A stretch of 64,000 nt of DNA, from contig RQYR01000009.1 of the NCBI GenBank assembly GCA_003859965.1, positions 1-64,000 on the forward strand. The letters are read 5' to 3'. The translations under genes were made by a program, and so were the position numbers. A model generated the notes under the pieces. It saw nothing but the letters and a program-made list of their open reading frames with translations, was not told where the DNA came from and did not search any database. Every line of letters starts with the position of its first letter. The stretch's first letter is position 1. Positions 24,574 through 39,814 of this stretch are shown here, piece after piece. The DNA is from Comamonadaceae bacterium OH2545_COT-014 (lineage in GTDB: Bacteria > Pseudomonadota > Gammaproteobacteria > Burkholderiales > Burkholderiaceae_C).

Positions 24574-24598
24574 CTGGCGGCAAGGCTTGGGCCGCCAG
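24574..24598 (+). terminator. Hairpin between glnA and gltB
   Basis: CTGGCGGC and GCCGCCAG pair perfectly across nine bases right after the glnA stop. There is no U-tract, so it may be a Rho-dependent or partial terminator, or an mRNA-stabilising hairpin that lets glnA be expressed more than gltB. Confidence 0.45.
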
Positions 24599-24670
24599 CG
24601 GCATTGCCAGCCGGCGCCAATCCGACCCACCGAAGCGCCCCACCGAAAACCGAACAAGAAGGAGTACGCC

Positions 24671-29449
<4,779 letters not shown>

Positions 29450-29493
29450 GCCTGCGCCTGCCTGTCCGCACACACCAAAAAGGAACCACGATC

Positions 29494-30981
29494 ATGGGAA
29501 AACCCACCGGCTTTCTGGAATACCAACGCATCGAGCCCGGCTACCTGCCCGTGCAAGCCCGGCTGAAGCACTACAAGGAATTCGTCATCGCCCTTGACGA
29601 CGCCCAGGCCCAGACCCAGGGCGCGCGCTGCATGGACTGCGGCACACCCTTTTGCAACCACGGCTGCCCGCTGGGCAACGTCATCCCGGACTTCAACGAC
29701 CTGATCTACCGCCAGGACTGGGCCAGCGCGCTGGAGGTGCTGCACAGCACCAACAACTTTCCCGAATTCACCGGCCGCATTTGCCCCGCGCCTTGCGAGG
29801 CCGCCTGTACCCTCAACATCAACAGCATGCCCGTGGGCATCAAATCCATCGAGCAGGCCATCATCGACCACGCCTGGGAAGCCGGGGCGGTACAGCCCCG
29901 GCCTGCGGCGCACAAAACCGGCAAGCGCGTCGCCATTGTCGGCGCCGGCCCCGCCGGGCTGGCCGCCGCGCAGCAACTGGCGCGCGCCGGGCATGCCGTC
30001 ACCCTGTTCGAGAAAAACGACCGCCCCGGCGGCCTGCTGCGCTACGGCATCCCTGACTTCAAACTCGACAAAAGCCACATCGATCGCCGCATTGCGCAAA
30101 TGCAGGCCGAAGGCGTCACCTTCCGCACCGGTGTGCTCGTTGCAGGCCCCGAGGGCCTGGGCGCGGGCAGCAAAGTCACCAACTGGGCCGGTGAAACCAT
30201 CGCCCCCGAAACCCTGATGGCCCAGTTCGACGCCGTGCTGCTCACCGGCGGGGCCGAGCAAAGCCGCGACCTGCCCGTGCCCGGCCGCGAGCTGGACGGC
30301 GTGCACTTCGCCATGGAGTTCCTGCCCCAGCAAAACAAAGTCAACGCGGGCGACGCGCTGCCCGGCCAAATCCGCGCCGAGGGCAAGCACGTCATCGTCA
30401 TCGGCGGCGGCGACACCGGCAGCGATTGCGTGGGCACCAGCCGCCGCCAGGGCGCCGCCGAAGTCACCCAGTTCGAGCTCATGCCCATGCCGCCCGAGCA
30501 GGAAAACAAAGCCCTGACCTGGCCCTACTGGCCCCTCAAGCTGCGCACCAGCACCAGCCACGAAGAAGGCTGCACGCGCGAATTCGCCATCGCCACCAAG
30601 GCCTTCGTGCCCGGCAAAGGCAAGGACAAAGGCCGCGTTGCCGCCGTCAACACCGTGCGCGTGCAATGGCAAGACGGCCAGATGCGCGAAGTGCCCGGCA
30701 GCGAGCAAATCCTCAAGGCCGACCTGGTGCTGCTGGCCATGGGCTTCGTCAGCCCCGTGCCCAGCGTGCTGGCCGCCTTTGGCGTGCAAACCGACGCGCG
30801 CGGCAACGCCCAGGCCAGCGCCGAGCCCACCGGCGGCTACGCCACCAACGTACCCAAACTCTTCGCCGCAGGCGACATGCGCCGCGGCCAATCGTTGGTT
30901 GTCTGGGCGATCCGCGAAGGCCGGCAAGCCGCCCGCGCCGTTGACGAGTTCCTGATGGGCTTCAGCGACTTGCCTCTTTGA
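29494..30981 (+). CDS. gltD: Glutamate synthase small subunit
   Basis: GltD takes electrons from NADPH through FAD and 4Fe-4S clusters to GltB. The 495-residue protein has cysteine-rich motifs [18 protein letters not shown] near 46-63 and [12 protein letters not shown] near 94, the FAD-binding [15 protein letters not shown] near 149, the NADPH-binding [12 protein letters not shown] near 307, and the closing [21 protein letters not shown] precedes the ATG. It is the last gene of the glnA-gltB-gltD run and faces ntrC across 63 bases. Confidence 0.96.
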   Translation: MGKPTGFLEYQRIEPGYLPVQARLKHYKEFVIALDDAQAQTQGARCMDCGTPFCNHGCPLGNVIPDFNDLIYRQDWASALEVLHSTNNFPEFTGRICPAPCEAACTLNINSMPVGIKSIEQAIIDHAWEAGAVQPRPAAHKTGKRVAIVGAGPAGLAAAQQLARAGHAVTLFEKNDRPGGLLRYGIPDFKLDKSHIDRRIAQMQAEGVTFRTGVLVAGPEGLGAGSKVTNWAGETIAPETLMAQFDAVLLTGGAEQSRDLPVPGRELDGVHFAMEFLPQQNKVNAGDALPGQIRAEGKHVIVIGGGDTGSDCVGTSRRQGAAEVTQFELMPMPPEQENKALTWPYWPLKLRTSTSHEEGCTREFAIATKAFVPGKGKDKGRVAAVNTVRVQWQDGQMREVPGSEQILKADLVLLAMGFVSPVPSVLAAFGVQTDARGNAQASAEPTGGYATNVPKLFAAGDMRRGQSLVVWAIREGRQAARAVDEFLMGFSDLPL

Positions 30982-30993
30982 TGCATTCGAGGA

Positions 30994-31008
30994 TCGCCCT
31001 TTGGGCGA
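30994..31008. terminator. Weak hairpin between convergent gltD and ntrC
   Basis: TCGCCC-TTT-GGGCGA is a perfect six-base stem in the short gap where gltD and ntrC converge. It lacks a U-tract on either side, so termination is only a guess. Confidence 0.3.
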
Positions 31009-31044
31009 CAGGCGTGAAGCGCCGCCTGGCCTGTGGCGCGAGGA

Positions 31045-32574
31045 TCAGCTGCCGTCATCCAGCCCCAGCGCCTGGAGCTTGCGGGTGAGGGTGTTGCGGC
31101 CAATGCCCAGGCGTTGCGCGGCTTCGATGCGGCGGCCCTGGGTGCTGGACAGGGCGGCGCGCAGCAGTTGCGCTTCTGCGCGGTGCATGAGCTGTTCCCA
31201 GACATTGGGCTGGCTCTGGGCCAGCAGGGCCAGGGCATGGCCGTGCAGGGCTTGCTCCCAGGCCGTTTCATGGGGGGCGCTGGCAGCGCTGCCAGCGTTG
31301 GTGGCAGTGTTGCTGCCGTTGCCCGATGGCAGGGCATGGGCGGACTCGGGCGTTGGCTGCGCCAGCGGCGTCGCCTGCGCTGCCAGCACCTCGGGTGGCA
31401 AGTCCTTGGCTTCGATGACGGTGGCGGGGGCCATGACGCTGAGCCAGTGGCAGATGTTTTCCAGCTGGCGCACGTTGCCGGGGAAGTCGAAGTCCTCCAG
31501 CTGCCGCAGCGCGCCTGGGCTCAGGCGCTTGGCTTCCATGCCCAGTTGCTGGGCGCTGGCGCGCAGAAAGTGCTGCGCCAGCGGGGCGATGTCTTCGCGG
31601 CGTTCGCGCAGCGGCGGCAGGCGCAGGCGGATGACGTTGAGACGGTGGAACAAGTCGGCGCGGAAGGCGCCGGCGGCCACGCGCTGCTCCAGGCTCTGGT
31701 GCGTGGCGGCGATGACGCGCGCCTGGGCCTTGATGGGGCTGTGCCCGCCCACGCGGTAGAAGTGCCCGTCAGAGAGCACGCGCAGCAGGCGCGTTTGCAG
31801 CTCCAATGGCATGTCGCCGATCTCGTCCAGAAACAGCGTGCCGCCCTCGGCCTGCTCGAAATGCCCTCGCCGCAGGGCCTGCGCGCCGGTGAAGGCGCCG
31901 CGCTCGTGGCCGAATAGCTCGCTTTCCAGCAAATCTTTGGGGATGGCGGCGGTGTTGATGGCGATAAAGGGGCCGTCCGCGCGCGGCGAGTGCCGGTGCA
32001 GTGCGCGCGCCACCAGCTCCTTGCCGCTGCCCGATTCGCCGGTGATGAGCACCGTGGCATGGCTGGCCGAGAGACGGCCAATGGCGCGAAACACTTCTTG
32101 CATGGCGCTGGCCTGGCCCAGCATTTCAGGCGCGGCGGGGGCGGGCGGCTGGGTTTGCGGGGGGTGCGGGTTTTTCTGCATGGCGCGGCGGATCAGCGCC
32201 ACGGCCTGCGGCACGTCGAAGGGCTTGGGCAGGTATTCGAATGCGCCGCCCTGAAAGGCCGCCACGGCGCTTTCCAGATCGGAATAGGCCGTCATGATGA
32301 TGACCGGCAGGCCGGGCAGCCGGGCCTTGATCTGCGCCAGCAGCTCCAGCCCGGAGCCGCCGGGCATGCGGATGTCGCTGACCAGCGCCTGCGGCGCCTG
32401 GCCAGTCGCATCCTTGGCGGCCTGGGTCAGCGCCTGAAGCGCCTCGCCTGCGTGGCTGAAGCTGCGCGTGGGCAGGCGCTCGCGCGCCAGCGCTTTTTCC
32501 AGCACGAAGCGGATGGAGGGATCGTCGTCCACGATCCAGACGGAGGGCGGGGCAGTGGCAGCGTGGGCGGTCAT
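31045..32574 (-). CDS. ntrC: Nitrogen regulation response regulator NtrC
   Basis: NtrC activates sigma-54 promoters when phosphorylated under nitrogen limitation. The 509-residue protein has a receiver domain with Asp67 in VSDIRMPG, a AAA+ domain with Walker A GESGSGKE near 183, the sigma-54 contact loop GAFTGA near 229, Walker [11 protein letters not shown] near 251, and a C-terminal Fis-type helix-turn-helix ([20 protein letters not shown]). A linker near 400-440 is Ala/Ser/Thr-rich and longer than usual. It follows ntrB by 11 bases. The NtrC box before glnA in this window is its obvious target. Confidence 0.95.
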   Translation of the reverse strand: MTAHAATAPPSVWIVDDDPSIRFVLEKALARERLPTRSFSHAGEALQALTQAAKDATGQAPQALVSDIRMPGGSGLELLAQIKARLPGLPVIIMTAYSDLESAVAAFQGGAFEYLPKPFDVPQAVALIRRAMQKNPHPPQTQPPAPAAPEMLGQASAMQEVFRAIGRLSASHATVLITGESGSGKELVARALHRHSPRADGPFIAINTAAIPKDLLESELFGHERGAFTGAQALRRGHFEQAEGGTLFLDEIGDMPLELQTRLLRVLSDGHFYRVGGHSPIKAQARVIAATHQSLEQRVAAGAFRADLFHRLNVIRLRLPPLRERREDIAPLAQHFLRASAQQLGMEAKRLSPGALRQLEDFDFPGNVRQLENICHWLSVMAPATVIEAKDLPPEVLAAQATPLAQPTPESAHALPSGNGSNTATNAGSAASAPHETAWEQALHGHALALLAQSQPNVWEQLMHRAEAQLLRAALSSTQGRRIEAAQRLGIGRNTLTRKLQALGLDDGS

Positions 32575-32585
32575 GGGCCGGGGTG

Positions 32586-33671
32586 TCAGGGCAGGGGAAG
32601 GAGAAGGCAGAAATCGGTCTGCCCGGGCTGGCTGTGCAGCTCGATCAGGCCACCGTGCTGTTGCACGAAGGTTTGCGCCAGCGCCAGGCCCAGGCCGGTG
32701 CCATCGTCGCGGCCCGAGACCAGGGGCAGGAACACCCGGCTGCGAATGGCCTCGGGCACACCGGGGCCGTTGTCGATGATGTGCAGCCGCAGGGCCAGCC
32801 GGTGGCGGGTTTTGCCGATGGTGATTTGCCGCGCCACGCGGGTTTTGAAGCGGATCAGCGCATCGCCTGCCGCGCGGCGCGCGGCCAGCGCCTGCGCGGC
32901 ATTGCGCGTGATGTTGAGCACGGCCTGGATGAGCTGTTCGCGGTCGCCATGCAGGGGTGGGATGGAGATGTCGTAATCACGCTCCAGCCGCAGCCCTGGG
33001 GCAAACTCGGCCAGCACCAGGGCGCGCACGCGCTCGCATACTTCGTGGATGTTGACGGGCGCCAGTCGTTGGCGGTGGCGGTGCGGCTCCAGCAGGCGGT
33101 CCACCAGCGCCTGCAGGCGGTCGCACTCGTGGATGATGACCTGGGTGTACTCGCGCAGGCCGGGGTCGTGGTCTGTTTCCATCTCCAGCAGCTGTGCCGC
33201 GCCGCGAATGCCGCCCAGCGGGTTCTTCACCTCATGCGCCAGGTTGCGCAGCAGCTCCTTGCTGGCTTGCGTCTGGTCCAGCAGACGCTCCTCGTGGTCC
33301 TGCCGCGCTTGCTGGGCGCGCGGCAGGCATTCGAGCAGAAACTCCCCCTCGCACTCGCCTGCGGAGATGGTCACGTGCACCGGCAAGGCTTCGCTGCCGG
33401 GGCCGTGCAGCTCATCGTCGTAGCGCAGCGAGGCGAACGCCTGCTGCGCCACCCCTTGCAGCGCGCCGCGCAGCGCCGCCGCATCGCCAGCGAGATGAAA
33501 CACCGGCTGGCCAACCAGATGCTGGCGCGAGAGGTGCAGCGTATCTTCCAGCGCGGCGTTGACGAACAGCACCCGGCCGTTGCCATCGACCACGGCCAGC
33601 AGCGTGGCCAGGGTGTCGAAGGCTTGAAAGCGTTGGGCGTCGGGGGGCAGCAAGGCAGGGGGGGCGGGCAT
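32586..33671 (-). CDS. glnL: Nitrogen regulation sensor kinase NtrB
   Basis: NtrB phosphorylates or dephosphorylates NtrC according to PII signals. The 361-residue cytosolic kinase has an N-terminal PAS domain (residues ~18-75), the phosphoacceptor His146 in NLAHEVKNPLGGIRG, and a HATPase domain with NITRNAAQA near 254, DNGPGVP near 300 and GTGLGLA near 327. No membrane segment is seen, as expected for the family. It is the first gene of the ntrB-ntrC pair. The 244 bases before it hold heptamer repeats but no clear NtrC site. Confidence 0.94.
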   Translation of the reverse strand: MPAPPALLPPDAQRFQAFDTLATLLAVVDGNGRVLFVNAALEDTLHLSRQHLVGQPVFHLAGDAAALRGALQGVAQQAFASLRYDDELHGPGSEALPVHVTISAGECEGEFLLECLPRAQQARQDHEERLLDQTQASKELLRNLAHEVKNPLGGIRGAAQLLEMETDHDPGLREYTQVIIHECDRLQALVDRLLEPHRHRQRLAPVNIHEVCERVRALVLAEFAPGLRLERDYDISIPPLHGDREQLIQAVLNITRNAAQALAARRAAGDALIRFKTRVARQITIGKTRHRLALRLHIIDNGPGVPEAIRSRVFLPLVSGRDDGTGLGLALAQTFVQQHGGLIELHSQPGQTDFCLLLPLP

Positions 33672-33844
33672 GTGAGATGGAGTGTAGGTAATGCCTACTT
33701 CGCGGCTGGATTGGCCTTGGCTTTGGCTACGTTTACTGCCTGGCGCGTCGCGCGCTTTGGGGCTTTGAAGGGGCGAACCTCCTCATCACATGCACCGGCT
33801 CAATGACGACTGGGTGCTATTCAAAAAGGCTGGCATGCAAGCCT

Positions 33845-33872
33845 CATTCACCATTCATCGTTCACCGTTCAA
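33845..33872 (+). repeat. Four tandem heptamers (CATTCAC type)
   Basis: Four 7-bp units, CATTCAC, CATTCAT, CGTTCAC and CGTTCAA, lie in the gap between rapZ and ntrB. They relate to the reverse complement of the array at 12614-12648, so both belong to one repeat family. Confidence 0.65.
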
Positions 33873-33915
33873 CCGCCTTGAGCGCCTCATGCGGGGCGGG
33901 GCAAAAGCCCCGTTT

Positions 33916-34779
33916 TCAGGACACGCCCAGTTCGCGGTGGCGCTTGAGGGTGAGCCACTCGGCGGCGAACTGGGCGGCCAGTTGCTCGACGAGGTAGACC
34001 GAGCGGTGCTGGCCGCCGGTGCAGCCGATGGCCACGGTGACGTAGCTGCGGTGGTCGCGCGCCAGCGCGGGCAGCCAAGTGCGCAAAAAGTCGCCAATCT
34101 GCTTTTGCATCAGCGCCACTTCGGGCTGCTGGGCCAGAAAGTCGGCCACGGGCGCGTCGCGGCCCGTCAGGGGGCGCAGGTGCGCTTCGTAGTGCGGGTT
34201 GGGGAGCATGCGCACGTCGAACACGTAATCGGCGTCGAGCGAGATGCCGCGCTTGAAGCCGAAGGACTCGAACACCAGCGTCAGGTGCGAGGCGGGGGCG
34301 GAGATGAGCGCCTTGATGTCCGAGCGCAGCTGCGCCGGGCGGATGAAGCTGGTGTCGATGACGTGCGAGCGCGTGCGCAAATCGTCCAGCAGCTCGCGCT
34401 CCAGCGTGATGGCCTGCACCAGCGCGCGCTGGGCGTCGGGTTCGAGGGCGCGCGAGAGCGGGTGGCGGCGGCGGGTTTCGGAAAAGCGCCGTACCAGGGT
34501 TTCGTCGTTGGCGTCGAGAAAGATGGCGCGCACCAGCACGCCCTTGTCGCGCAGGCCGTGCAGCAGCAGCGGCAGCTGCGGCAGCGAGACGCCGCTGCGC
34601 GCGTCAATGGCCACGGCCACCTTGCCGGTGGCGCGCGTGCCGGGCAGGGCGAGAAAGGGGTCGAGCAGCTCGGGCGGCAGGTTGTCCACGCAGACATAGC
34701 CTGCGTCTTCCAGCGCGTGCAGCGCCACGGATTTGCCGGAGCCGGACATGCCGGTGATGATGACCAGTTCCATCGTCAT
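33916..34779 (-). CDS. rapZ: RNase adapter protein / nucleotide-binding RapZ
   Basis: The 287-residue protein belongs to the RapZ/YvcJ family of P-loop proteins that bind nucleotides and small RNAs; in E. coli it guides RNase E to the sRNA GlmZ. Motifs are Walker A GMSGSGKS near 10, DNLPPELL near 33, FESFGFKRG near 172, [10 protein letters not shown] near 191 and [10 protein letters not shown] near 252. ATG 34779 overlaps the recN stop by four bases. In Comamonadaceae the RNA targets are not established, so the E. coli role may not transfer. Confidence 0.9.
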   Translation of the reverse strand: MTMELVIITGMSGSGKSVALHALEDAGYVCVDNLPPELLDPFLALPGTRATGKVAVAIDARSGVSLPQLPLLLHGLRDKGVLVRAIFLDANDETLVRRFSETRRRHPLSRALEPDAQRALVQAITLERELLDDLRTRSHVIDTSFIRPAQLRSDIKALISAPASHLTLVFESFGFKRGISLDADYVFDVRMLPNPHYEAHLRPLTGRDAPVADFLAQQPEVALMQKQIGDFLRTWLPALARDHRSYVTVAIGCTGGQHRSVYLVEQLAAQFAAEWLTLKRHRELGVS

Positions 34780-36542
34780 GAGCGGGCCTTGCGTGTTTTG
34801 GCGGTGGCAGGGGCGGGCGGCGGCGGGGCGGGGGCCTCAGGCGGCGCGGCCGGTGGCGTGCCGCCCGCCAGCATTTCGCGCGCGTGCGCCAGCGTGGCGG
34901 GCGAGGGCGGGTCGCCGCCGAGCATGCGCGCCACTTCGGTCACGCGCGCTTCGCCGGTGACAGGGCGCACGCGGCTGGTGGTGCTTGCTGCGCCCCCGTG
35001 GGCCTGGCTTTGCTTGTGCACGACGAGGTGGTGGTCGGCGCAGGCGGCCACTTGCGGCAGGTGGGTGACGCACAGCACCTGCCGGTCAGTCCCCAGCTGG
35101 CGCAGCAGCTGCCCCACGGTGGCCGCCACGGCGCCGCCGACGCCGGCGTCCACTTCGTCAAACACCAGGGTGCCGGTGGCGCCCAGGCGGCTGGTGGTGA
35201 CGGCGATGGCCAGCGCCAGGCGCGAGAGTTCGCCGCCGGAGGCCACTTTTTCCAGCGCGCGCGGGGTGGCGCCCGCGTGCCCGGCGACGAAAAAGGCCAC
35301 GCCCTCCAGGCCGTGCGCGGCCGGCTCGCTGGCGGGCAGCTCGATGGCGAAGCGCCCGCCAGCCATGCCCAGGTGCTGCATGGCGCCGGTCACGGCCTGG
35401 GCCAGCCGTGGCGCGGCGGCGCGGCGCGCTTGCGAGACGCGGCGGGCCTCGGCCCGGTAGGCGGCTTCGGCCTCGGCCACGCTGGCGTGCAGGCGGGTCA
35501 GGTCGGTGGCGCTGTCCAGGCGGGCCAGTTCGGCGCGCCAGCCGGCCAGGGTGGCGGGCAGTTCTTCAGGCAGGCGGCGGTAGCGGCGCGCCAGCGAGAG
35601 CCATTGGGCCATGCGCTCGTCCAGCTGGGCCAGGGCTTGCGGGTCGGGTTCGGTGCGGCGCAGCCAGGCGTGCAGGCTGTGCGCGGCGTCGCGCGCCTGG
35701 GCGACGCAGGCGTCCAGCATGTCGGCCAGCGGGGCGAATTGGGGTTCGATGCCGCACTGCGCTTGCAGGGCGGCCTGCGCCTGCTCCAGCGCGGCGATGG
35801 CGCCCATACCGCCATGTTCGCCGCCACGGCCGCGGCCATGGCCTTCTTCCAGGGCGCTGGCGGCTTGCCGGGCGGCGTCGATCAGCGCCTGGGCGTGGGC
35901 CAGGCGTTCGTGGCGCTGGTTCAGCTCGGGCCATTCGTCCTCGGCCGGGGCGAGCTTTTCCACTTCGCCAATCTGCCATTGCAGGCGTTCGCGTTCCTGC
36001 GCCAGCGTGTGCTGGGCGGCCTGCGCCTCGTCCAGTTGCCGCGCGGCGGCGCGCCAGGCGTTCCACAGGCGGGCCAGCGGGGCGGTGTCCAGCGCGGCGT
36101 AGGCGTCAAGCAGGGCGCGCGTGGCAGCGGGGCGGGTCAGGCTTTGCCAAGCGTGCTGGCCGTGAATGTCCACCAGCGCTTCGGCCAGCTCGCGCAGCTG
36201 GGCGGCGGTGGCGGGCGAGCCGTTGATCCAGGCGCGGCTTTTGCCGCCCGCGTCCACGGTGCGGCGCAGCAGCAAGGTGGCGTCGGCGGTGAAGCCGTTG
36301 TCGTCCAGCCAGGCGCCCAGGTGGGCGGAGGTGTCGAATTCGGCGGCCACTTCGCAGCGGGGCGCGCCTTCGCGCACGGCGATGGCGTCGGCGCGCGCGC
36401 CCAATGCCAGTTGCAGTGCGTCCAGCAGGATGGATTTGCCCGCGCCGGTTTCGCCGGTGAGGGCGGTGAAGCCGTCCTGCCAGTCGAGTTCGAGCTGCTC
36501 GACGATGACGAAGTCGCGCAGGCTGAGGTGACGCAGCGCCAC
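34776..36542 (-). CDS. recN: DNA repair protein RecN
   Basis: RecN is an SMC-like ATPase acting in double-strand break repair. The 588-residue protein opens with [17 protein letters not shown] and Walker A GETGAGKS near 32, has a long coiled-coil middle (about 150-390), then the ABC signature [11 protein letters not shown] near 437, Walker [14 protein letters not shown] near 469 and the closing [16 protein letters not shown] 36542 is the start; the frame upstream overlaps nadK. It begins two bases after the nadK stop and overlaps rapZ, so nadK-recN-rapZ form an operon. Confidence 0.92.
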   Translation of the reverse strand: MALRHLSLRDFVIVEQLELDWQDGFTALTGETGAGKSILLDALQLALGARADAIAVREGAPRCEVAAEFDTSAHLGAWLDDNGFTADATLLLRRTVDAGGKSRAWINGSPATAAQLRELAEALVDIHGQHAWQSLTRPAATRALLDAYAALDTAPLARLWNAWRAAARQLDEAQAAQHTLAQERERLQWQIGEVEKLAPAEDEWPELNQRHERLAHAQALIDAARQAASALEEGHGRGRGGEHGGMGAIAALEQAQAALQAQCGIEPQFAPLADMLDACVAQARDAAHSLHAWLRRTEPDPQALAQLDERMAQWLSLARRYRRLPEELPATLAGWRAELARLDSATDLTRLHASVAEAEAAYRAEARRVSQARRAAAPRLAQAVTGAMQHLGMAGGRFAIELPASEPAAHGLEGVAFFVAGHAGATPRALEKVASGGELSRLALAIAVTTSRLGATGTLVFDEVDAGVGGAVAATVGQLLRQLGTDRQVLCVTHLPQVAACADHHLVVHKQSQAHGGAASTTSRVRPVTGEARVTEVARMLGGDPPSPATLAHAREMLAGGTPPAAPPEAPAPPPPAPATAKTRKARS

Positions 36543-36544
36543 GG

Positions 36545-37444
36545 TCAGACGCCTCCCTCGTTCCAGTAGAGCTTGTTGCGCAGGGTGTCGAAATAGCTCC
36601 AGCCCTTGGGGTGGAGAAAGCGCACCCGGTAGTCGGAGCGGCGCACGACGATGCGGTCGCCGTGGTGCAGCGAGGCGAGCGACTGCATGTCGAAGCTGGC
36701 CGAGGCGTCGCGCCCGGCGATGATTTCGATGGCGATTTCCAGCGGGTCGGCCAGCACGATGGGGCGATTGGACAGCGCGTGCGGCGCGATCGGCACGAGC
36801 ACCCAGCCGGGCACCAGCGGGTGCAGCAGCGGCCCGCCGGCCGATAGCGCGTAGGCGGTGGAGCCGGTGGGCGTGGCCACGATCATGCCGTCGGCGCGGT
36901 GGCGGGCGACGAAGCGGCCGTCCACTTCCACTTGCAGCTCCACCATGCTGGCGGCGGCGCCGCGGTTGACCACCACGTCGTTCATGGCCAGGGCTTCGAA
37001 CACGCACTCGCCAGCCCGCATCACGCGGCCCAGCAGCAAGCTGCGGTGGTCTTCGTCGTACGCGCCCTTGAGCAGCATGGGCGGCAGCACCTTGCGGTAG
37101 TCGCCCAGCGCGATGTCGGTAATGAAGCCCAGCCGCCCTTGGTTGATGCCGATCAGCGGCGTGCCGTAGCGCGCCAGCTGGCGGCCGATGCCGAGCATGG
37201 TGCCGTCGCCGCCGACCACCACGCCCACGTCGGCCTGTTCGCCCAGTTCGGCCACGCTGCGCGCGGGAAAGCGGGTCAGGCCCGTGGTTTCGGCCGACTG
37301 GGCTTCCAGCAGCACCTGCAGGCCCAGGCTTTCGAGAAAGCCGCCAATGTCTTCCAGAACCTGGCGCGCGTTTTCCACGAGCGCGCCCGACAGGGATTCA
37401 TGGTGCTTGCCGACCAGGGCAACGCGCTGGAAATGGGGTTTCAT
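36545..37444 (-). CDS. nadK: NAD kinase
   Basis: NadK phosphorylates NAD to NADP in the cytosol. The 299-residue protein carries the catalytic GGDGTMLG near 72-79, the [12 protein letters not shown] stretch near 94, [11 protein letters not shown] near 147 and [20 protein letters not shown] near 184. ATG 37444 matches the family start; the frame reaches 37492. It is the first gene of the nadK-recN-rapZ operon. I see no strong ribosome site. Confidence 0.93.
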   Translation of the reverse strand: MKPHFQRVALVGKHHESLSGALVENARQVLEDIGGFLESLGLQVLLEAQSAETTGLTRFPARSVAELGEQADVGVVVGGDGTMLGIGRQLARYGTPLIGINQGRLGFITDIALGDYRKVLPPMLLKGAYDEDHRSLLLGRVMRAGECVFEALAMNDVVVNRGAAASMVELQVEVDGRFVARHRADGMIVATPTGSTAYALSAGGPLLHPLVPGWVLVPIAPHALSNRPIVLADPLEIAIEIIAGRDASASFDMQSLASLHHGDRIVVRRSDYRVRFLHPKGWSYFDTLRNKLYWNEGGV

Positions 37445-37523
37445 CGGGGCGGAGGGCGAATAAGGGACAGGGTGTGTAGGGCGGCTGGACAAGGCGAAGG
37501 CGGTGCGGCGGCGCGGGCCGCGC

Positions 37524-38150
37524 TCAAGGCGCGGGGGCGGCGTCGGCCAGCGCGGCGCGCAGCAGCTGGAACAGCTCGCGCCAGGCGCGGCTCTGGCGCG
37601 GCGCCTGGCCCTTGGATTGGGCGTCGCGGCTGGCGGGCGGCATGTCCTTGCGTGCCTGGCGGATCAGGGCGCGCAGCTGCTGCGCATCGGTGCCGGGAAA
37701 CTGGTTCATCCATTCATGGGCGGCCGCATCGTCGGCCACCAGGCGGGCGCGCCAGTCTTCGGCGGCGTGCAGCAGCAGCGTGTCCTGGGCGGCGCCCTGG
37801 CGTTGCACTTCCAGCGCGGCGCGAATGGCGGCCACCTCTTCTTCGTCGAGCTGGCGCATCAGCTTGCCCACGTACTGGCTTTGGCGGCGTTTGCCTTCAA
37901 AGTCAGTGATGCGGGCCAGCTCTTCCAGCGCGTCCAGCAACCGCGCGGGCAGCGCCAGCGGTTCGCGCAGCGCCGGGCGCAGCGTCAGCAACGCCTCGCC
38001 CAGCGCCTGTAGCTCGGCGCTTTGCGCCTTCAGCTCGGTCTTGCTGGGTGCATCGCCCTTCAGCTCGCGCTTGAGCTCCTGGTCAAGTTCGCTGCCTTCG
38101 GCCACGAACTGGCCGCGCACGAAATAGCCTTTCCTGGATTTGCGGGACAT
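37524..38150 (-). CDS. darP: Ribosome biogenesis factor DarP (YjgA, DUF615)
   Basis: The 208-residue protein belongs to the YjgA/DUF615 family, which in E. coli binds late 50S precursors. Features are [16 protein letters not shown] at the start and the helical middle, [35 protein letters not shown], around 80-115. The C-terminal Ala/Pro tail is longer than in enteric homologues. ATG 38150 gives the expected start; the ORF extends to 38222. It is divergent from pmbA across 64 bases, a neighbour pair also seen in other betaproteobacteria and gammaproteobacteria. Confidence 0.88.
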   Translation of the reverse strand: MSRKSRKGYFVRGQFVAEGSELDQELKRELKGDAPSKTELKAQSAELQALGEALLTLRPALREPLALPARLLDALEELARITDFEGKRRQSQYVGKLMRQLDEEEVAAIRAALEVQRQGAAQDTLLLHAAEDWRARLVADDAAAHEWMNQFPGTDAQQLRALIRQARKDMPPASRDAQSKGQAPRQSRAWRELFQLLRAALADAAPAP

Positions 38151-38214
38151 GTAAGAAGGAAGGTGGGAGACAGCAGGGCCGTCACAAAAAGTCGCAAGTA
38201 TGATAGCCGCCACC

Positions 38215-39597
38215 ATGAGCAACCCTTCCCGCGGCGCGGCCGCGCCAGCCGGAGCCGGCTTCAGTTATTCGCGTGATTTCTTTGAAAACCTGGTGGACAC
38301 GGCCATTGCCCATGCCCGCCGGCTGGGCGCTACCGACGCCGGGGCCGAAGCCTCGGAAGGCACGGGCCTGACGGTGAACGTGCGCCGGGGCGAGCTGGAG
38401 ACGGTGGAGCGCAACCGCGACAAATCGCTGGGCGTGACGGTGTACGTGGGGCGGCGGCGCGGCAATGCCAGCACGTCGGACTTTTCACCCGCCGCCGTCG
38501 AGCGCACGGTGCAGGCCGCCTACGACATTGCCCGCTTCACGGCCGAAGACCCGGCCGCCGGCCTGCCGGACGAGGCCGACATCGCGCACGAACACCCTGA
38601 TCTGGACCTGTTTCACCCCTGGCCCATCAGCGCCGAGCAGGCCGCCGACATGGCGCTGGCCTGCGAGGCGGCGGCGTTCGCCACCAGCCGCCACATCACC
38701 AACAGCGAAGGCGCGGGCGTGTCGGCCCAGCAAAGCCACTTCTTCAGCGCCCACACGCGGGGGTTCCGGGGCGGCTACGCGGCCTCGCGCCACAGCATCT
38801 CGGTGGCGCCCATCGCCGGCAAGGGCAGCGGCATGCAGCGCGATTACTGGTACAGCTCCGAGCGTAGCGCCGGGCGCCTGGCCAGCCCCGAGGCCGTGGG
38901 CCGCTACGCGGCCGAACGCGCGCTGAGCCGTCTGAAAAGCCGCCGCCTGCCCACCTGCGAATGCCCGGTGCTGTTCGAATCGCCCCTGGCCGCCGGCCTG
39001 CTGGGCCATTACGTGCAGGCCACCAGCGGCGGCGCGCTGTACCGCAAAAGCACGTTCTTGCTGGACTCGCTGGGCAAGCAAGTGTTTCCCGCGCACGTGC
39101 ATGTGGACGAAGACCCCTTCATCCCCGGCGGCAAGGGCAGCACGCCGTTCGACGACGAAGGCGTGCGCCCGCAGGCGCGCCGGGTGGTGGATGGCGGGCG
39201 CGTGGCCGGCTACTTTCTGGGCAGCTATTCGGCGCGCAAGCTGGGCATGCGCACCACGGGCAACGCCGGCGGCTCGCACAACCTGCGCCTGTGGTCGCGC
39301 CAGACCCGCGCCAGCGACGACCTGGACGCCATGCTGCAAAAGCTGGGCACGGGCCTGTTCGTCATTGAGCTGATGGGGCAGGGCGTGAACTACGTCACCG
39401 GCGACTATTCGCGCGGCGCCAGCGGCTTCTGGGTGGAAAACGGCCGCATCGCCTACCCGGTGCAGGAAATCACCATTGCCGGCAACTTGCGCCAGATGTA
39501 CGCCGACATCGCCGCCATCGGCGCCGATGCCTACACCTATGGCGCCAAAACCTGCGGCTCCGTGCTGATCAAGCGCATGAAGGTGGCGGGCTGCTAG
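38215..39597 (+). CDS. pmbA: Metalloprotease PmbA/TldE
   Basis: PmbA (TldE) forms a heterodimer with TldD that degrades unfolded peptides and matures peptide antibiotics. The 460-residue protein has LTVNVRRGELETVERNRDKSLG split across 46-68, NSEGAGVSAQQSHFFSA near 168, and the closing ...GADAYTYGAKTCGSVLIKRM. The catalytic zinc motif HEXXH of TldD is absent, as normal for TldE. ATG 38215 is chosen over 38200. A TldD gene is not in the window. Confidence 0.9.
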   Translation: MSNPSRGAAAPAGAGFSYSRDFFENLVDTAIAHARRLGATDAGAEASEGTGLTVNVRRGELETVERNRDKSLGVTVYVGRRRGNASTSDFSPAAVERTVQAAYDIARFTAEDPAAGLPDEADIAHEHPDLDLFHPWPISAEQAADMALACEAAAFATSRHITNSEGAGVSAQQSHFFSAHTRGFRGGYAASRHSISVAPIAGKGSGMQRDYWYSSERSAGRLASPEAVGRYAAERALSRLKSRRLPTCECPVLFESPLAAGLLGHYVQATSGGALYRKSTFLLDSLGKQVFPAHVHVDEDPFIPGGKGSTPFDDEGVRPQARRVVDGGRVAGYFLGSYSARKLGMRTTGNAGGSHNLRLWSRQTRASDDLDAMLQKLGTGLFVIELMGQGVNYVTGDYSRGASGFWVENGRIAYPVQEITIAGNLRQMYADIAAIGADAYTYGAKTCGSVLIKRMKVAGC

Positions 39598-39743
39598 GCG
39601 CACAGTGCCGGCGGCGTGGCTGGCTTTCAACCAATCCTCTTTTTGTCGTACACGGCGGCAGCGTTTGCGTTTGTGCGCCTGGTTGCGTAGGCTCACGGTT
39701 CCGCAGTCGGCCTTGCCTTGGGCCGGGGGCGGCCGGCCAAAGA

Positions 39744-39778
39744 AAAATGCCCGACCATTACGTCTGGCCGGGCATTTT
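39744..39778. terminator. Bidirectional Rho-independent terminator
   Basis: AAAATGCCCG and CGGGCATTTT form a perfect 10-bp stem around 15 bases, with A-tract and U-tract on the two sides. It lies between pmbA and the convergent small protein gene and can serve both. Confidence 0.85.
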
Positions 39779-39814
39779 CAAAAAGGGCGACCGAAAGGCC
39801 GCGAGGACAGGCGA

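Noticed and set aside
34776-37007. RecN extended N-terminally to 743 residues
   Set aside because: The extra 155 residues overlap nadK in another frame and have no family match; GTG 36542 fits RecN alignment and operon spacing.
38927-38936. GCCGTCTGAA, the core 10-mer of the meningococcal uptake sequence
   Set aside because: It lies inside pmbA codons (SRLKSR) in GC-rich housekeeping DNA, lacks the full AT- or AG- 12-mer context and stands alone. Chance is the simplest explanation.
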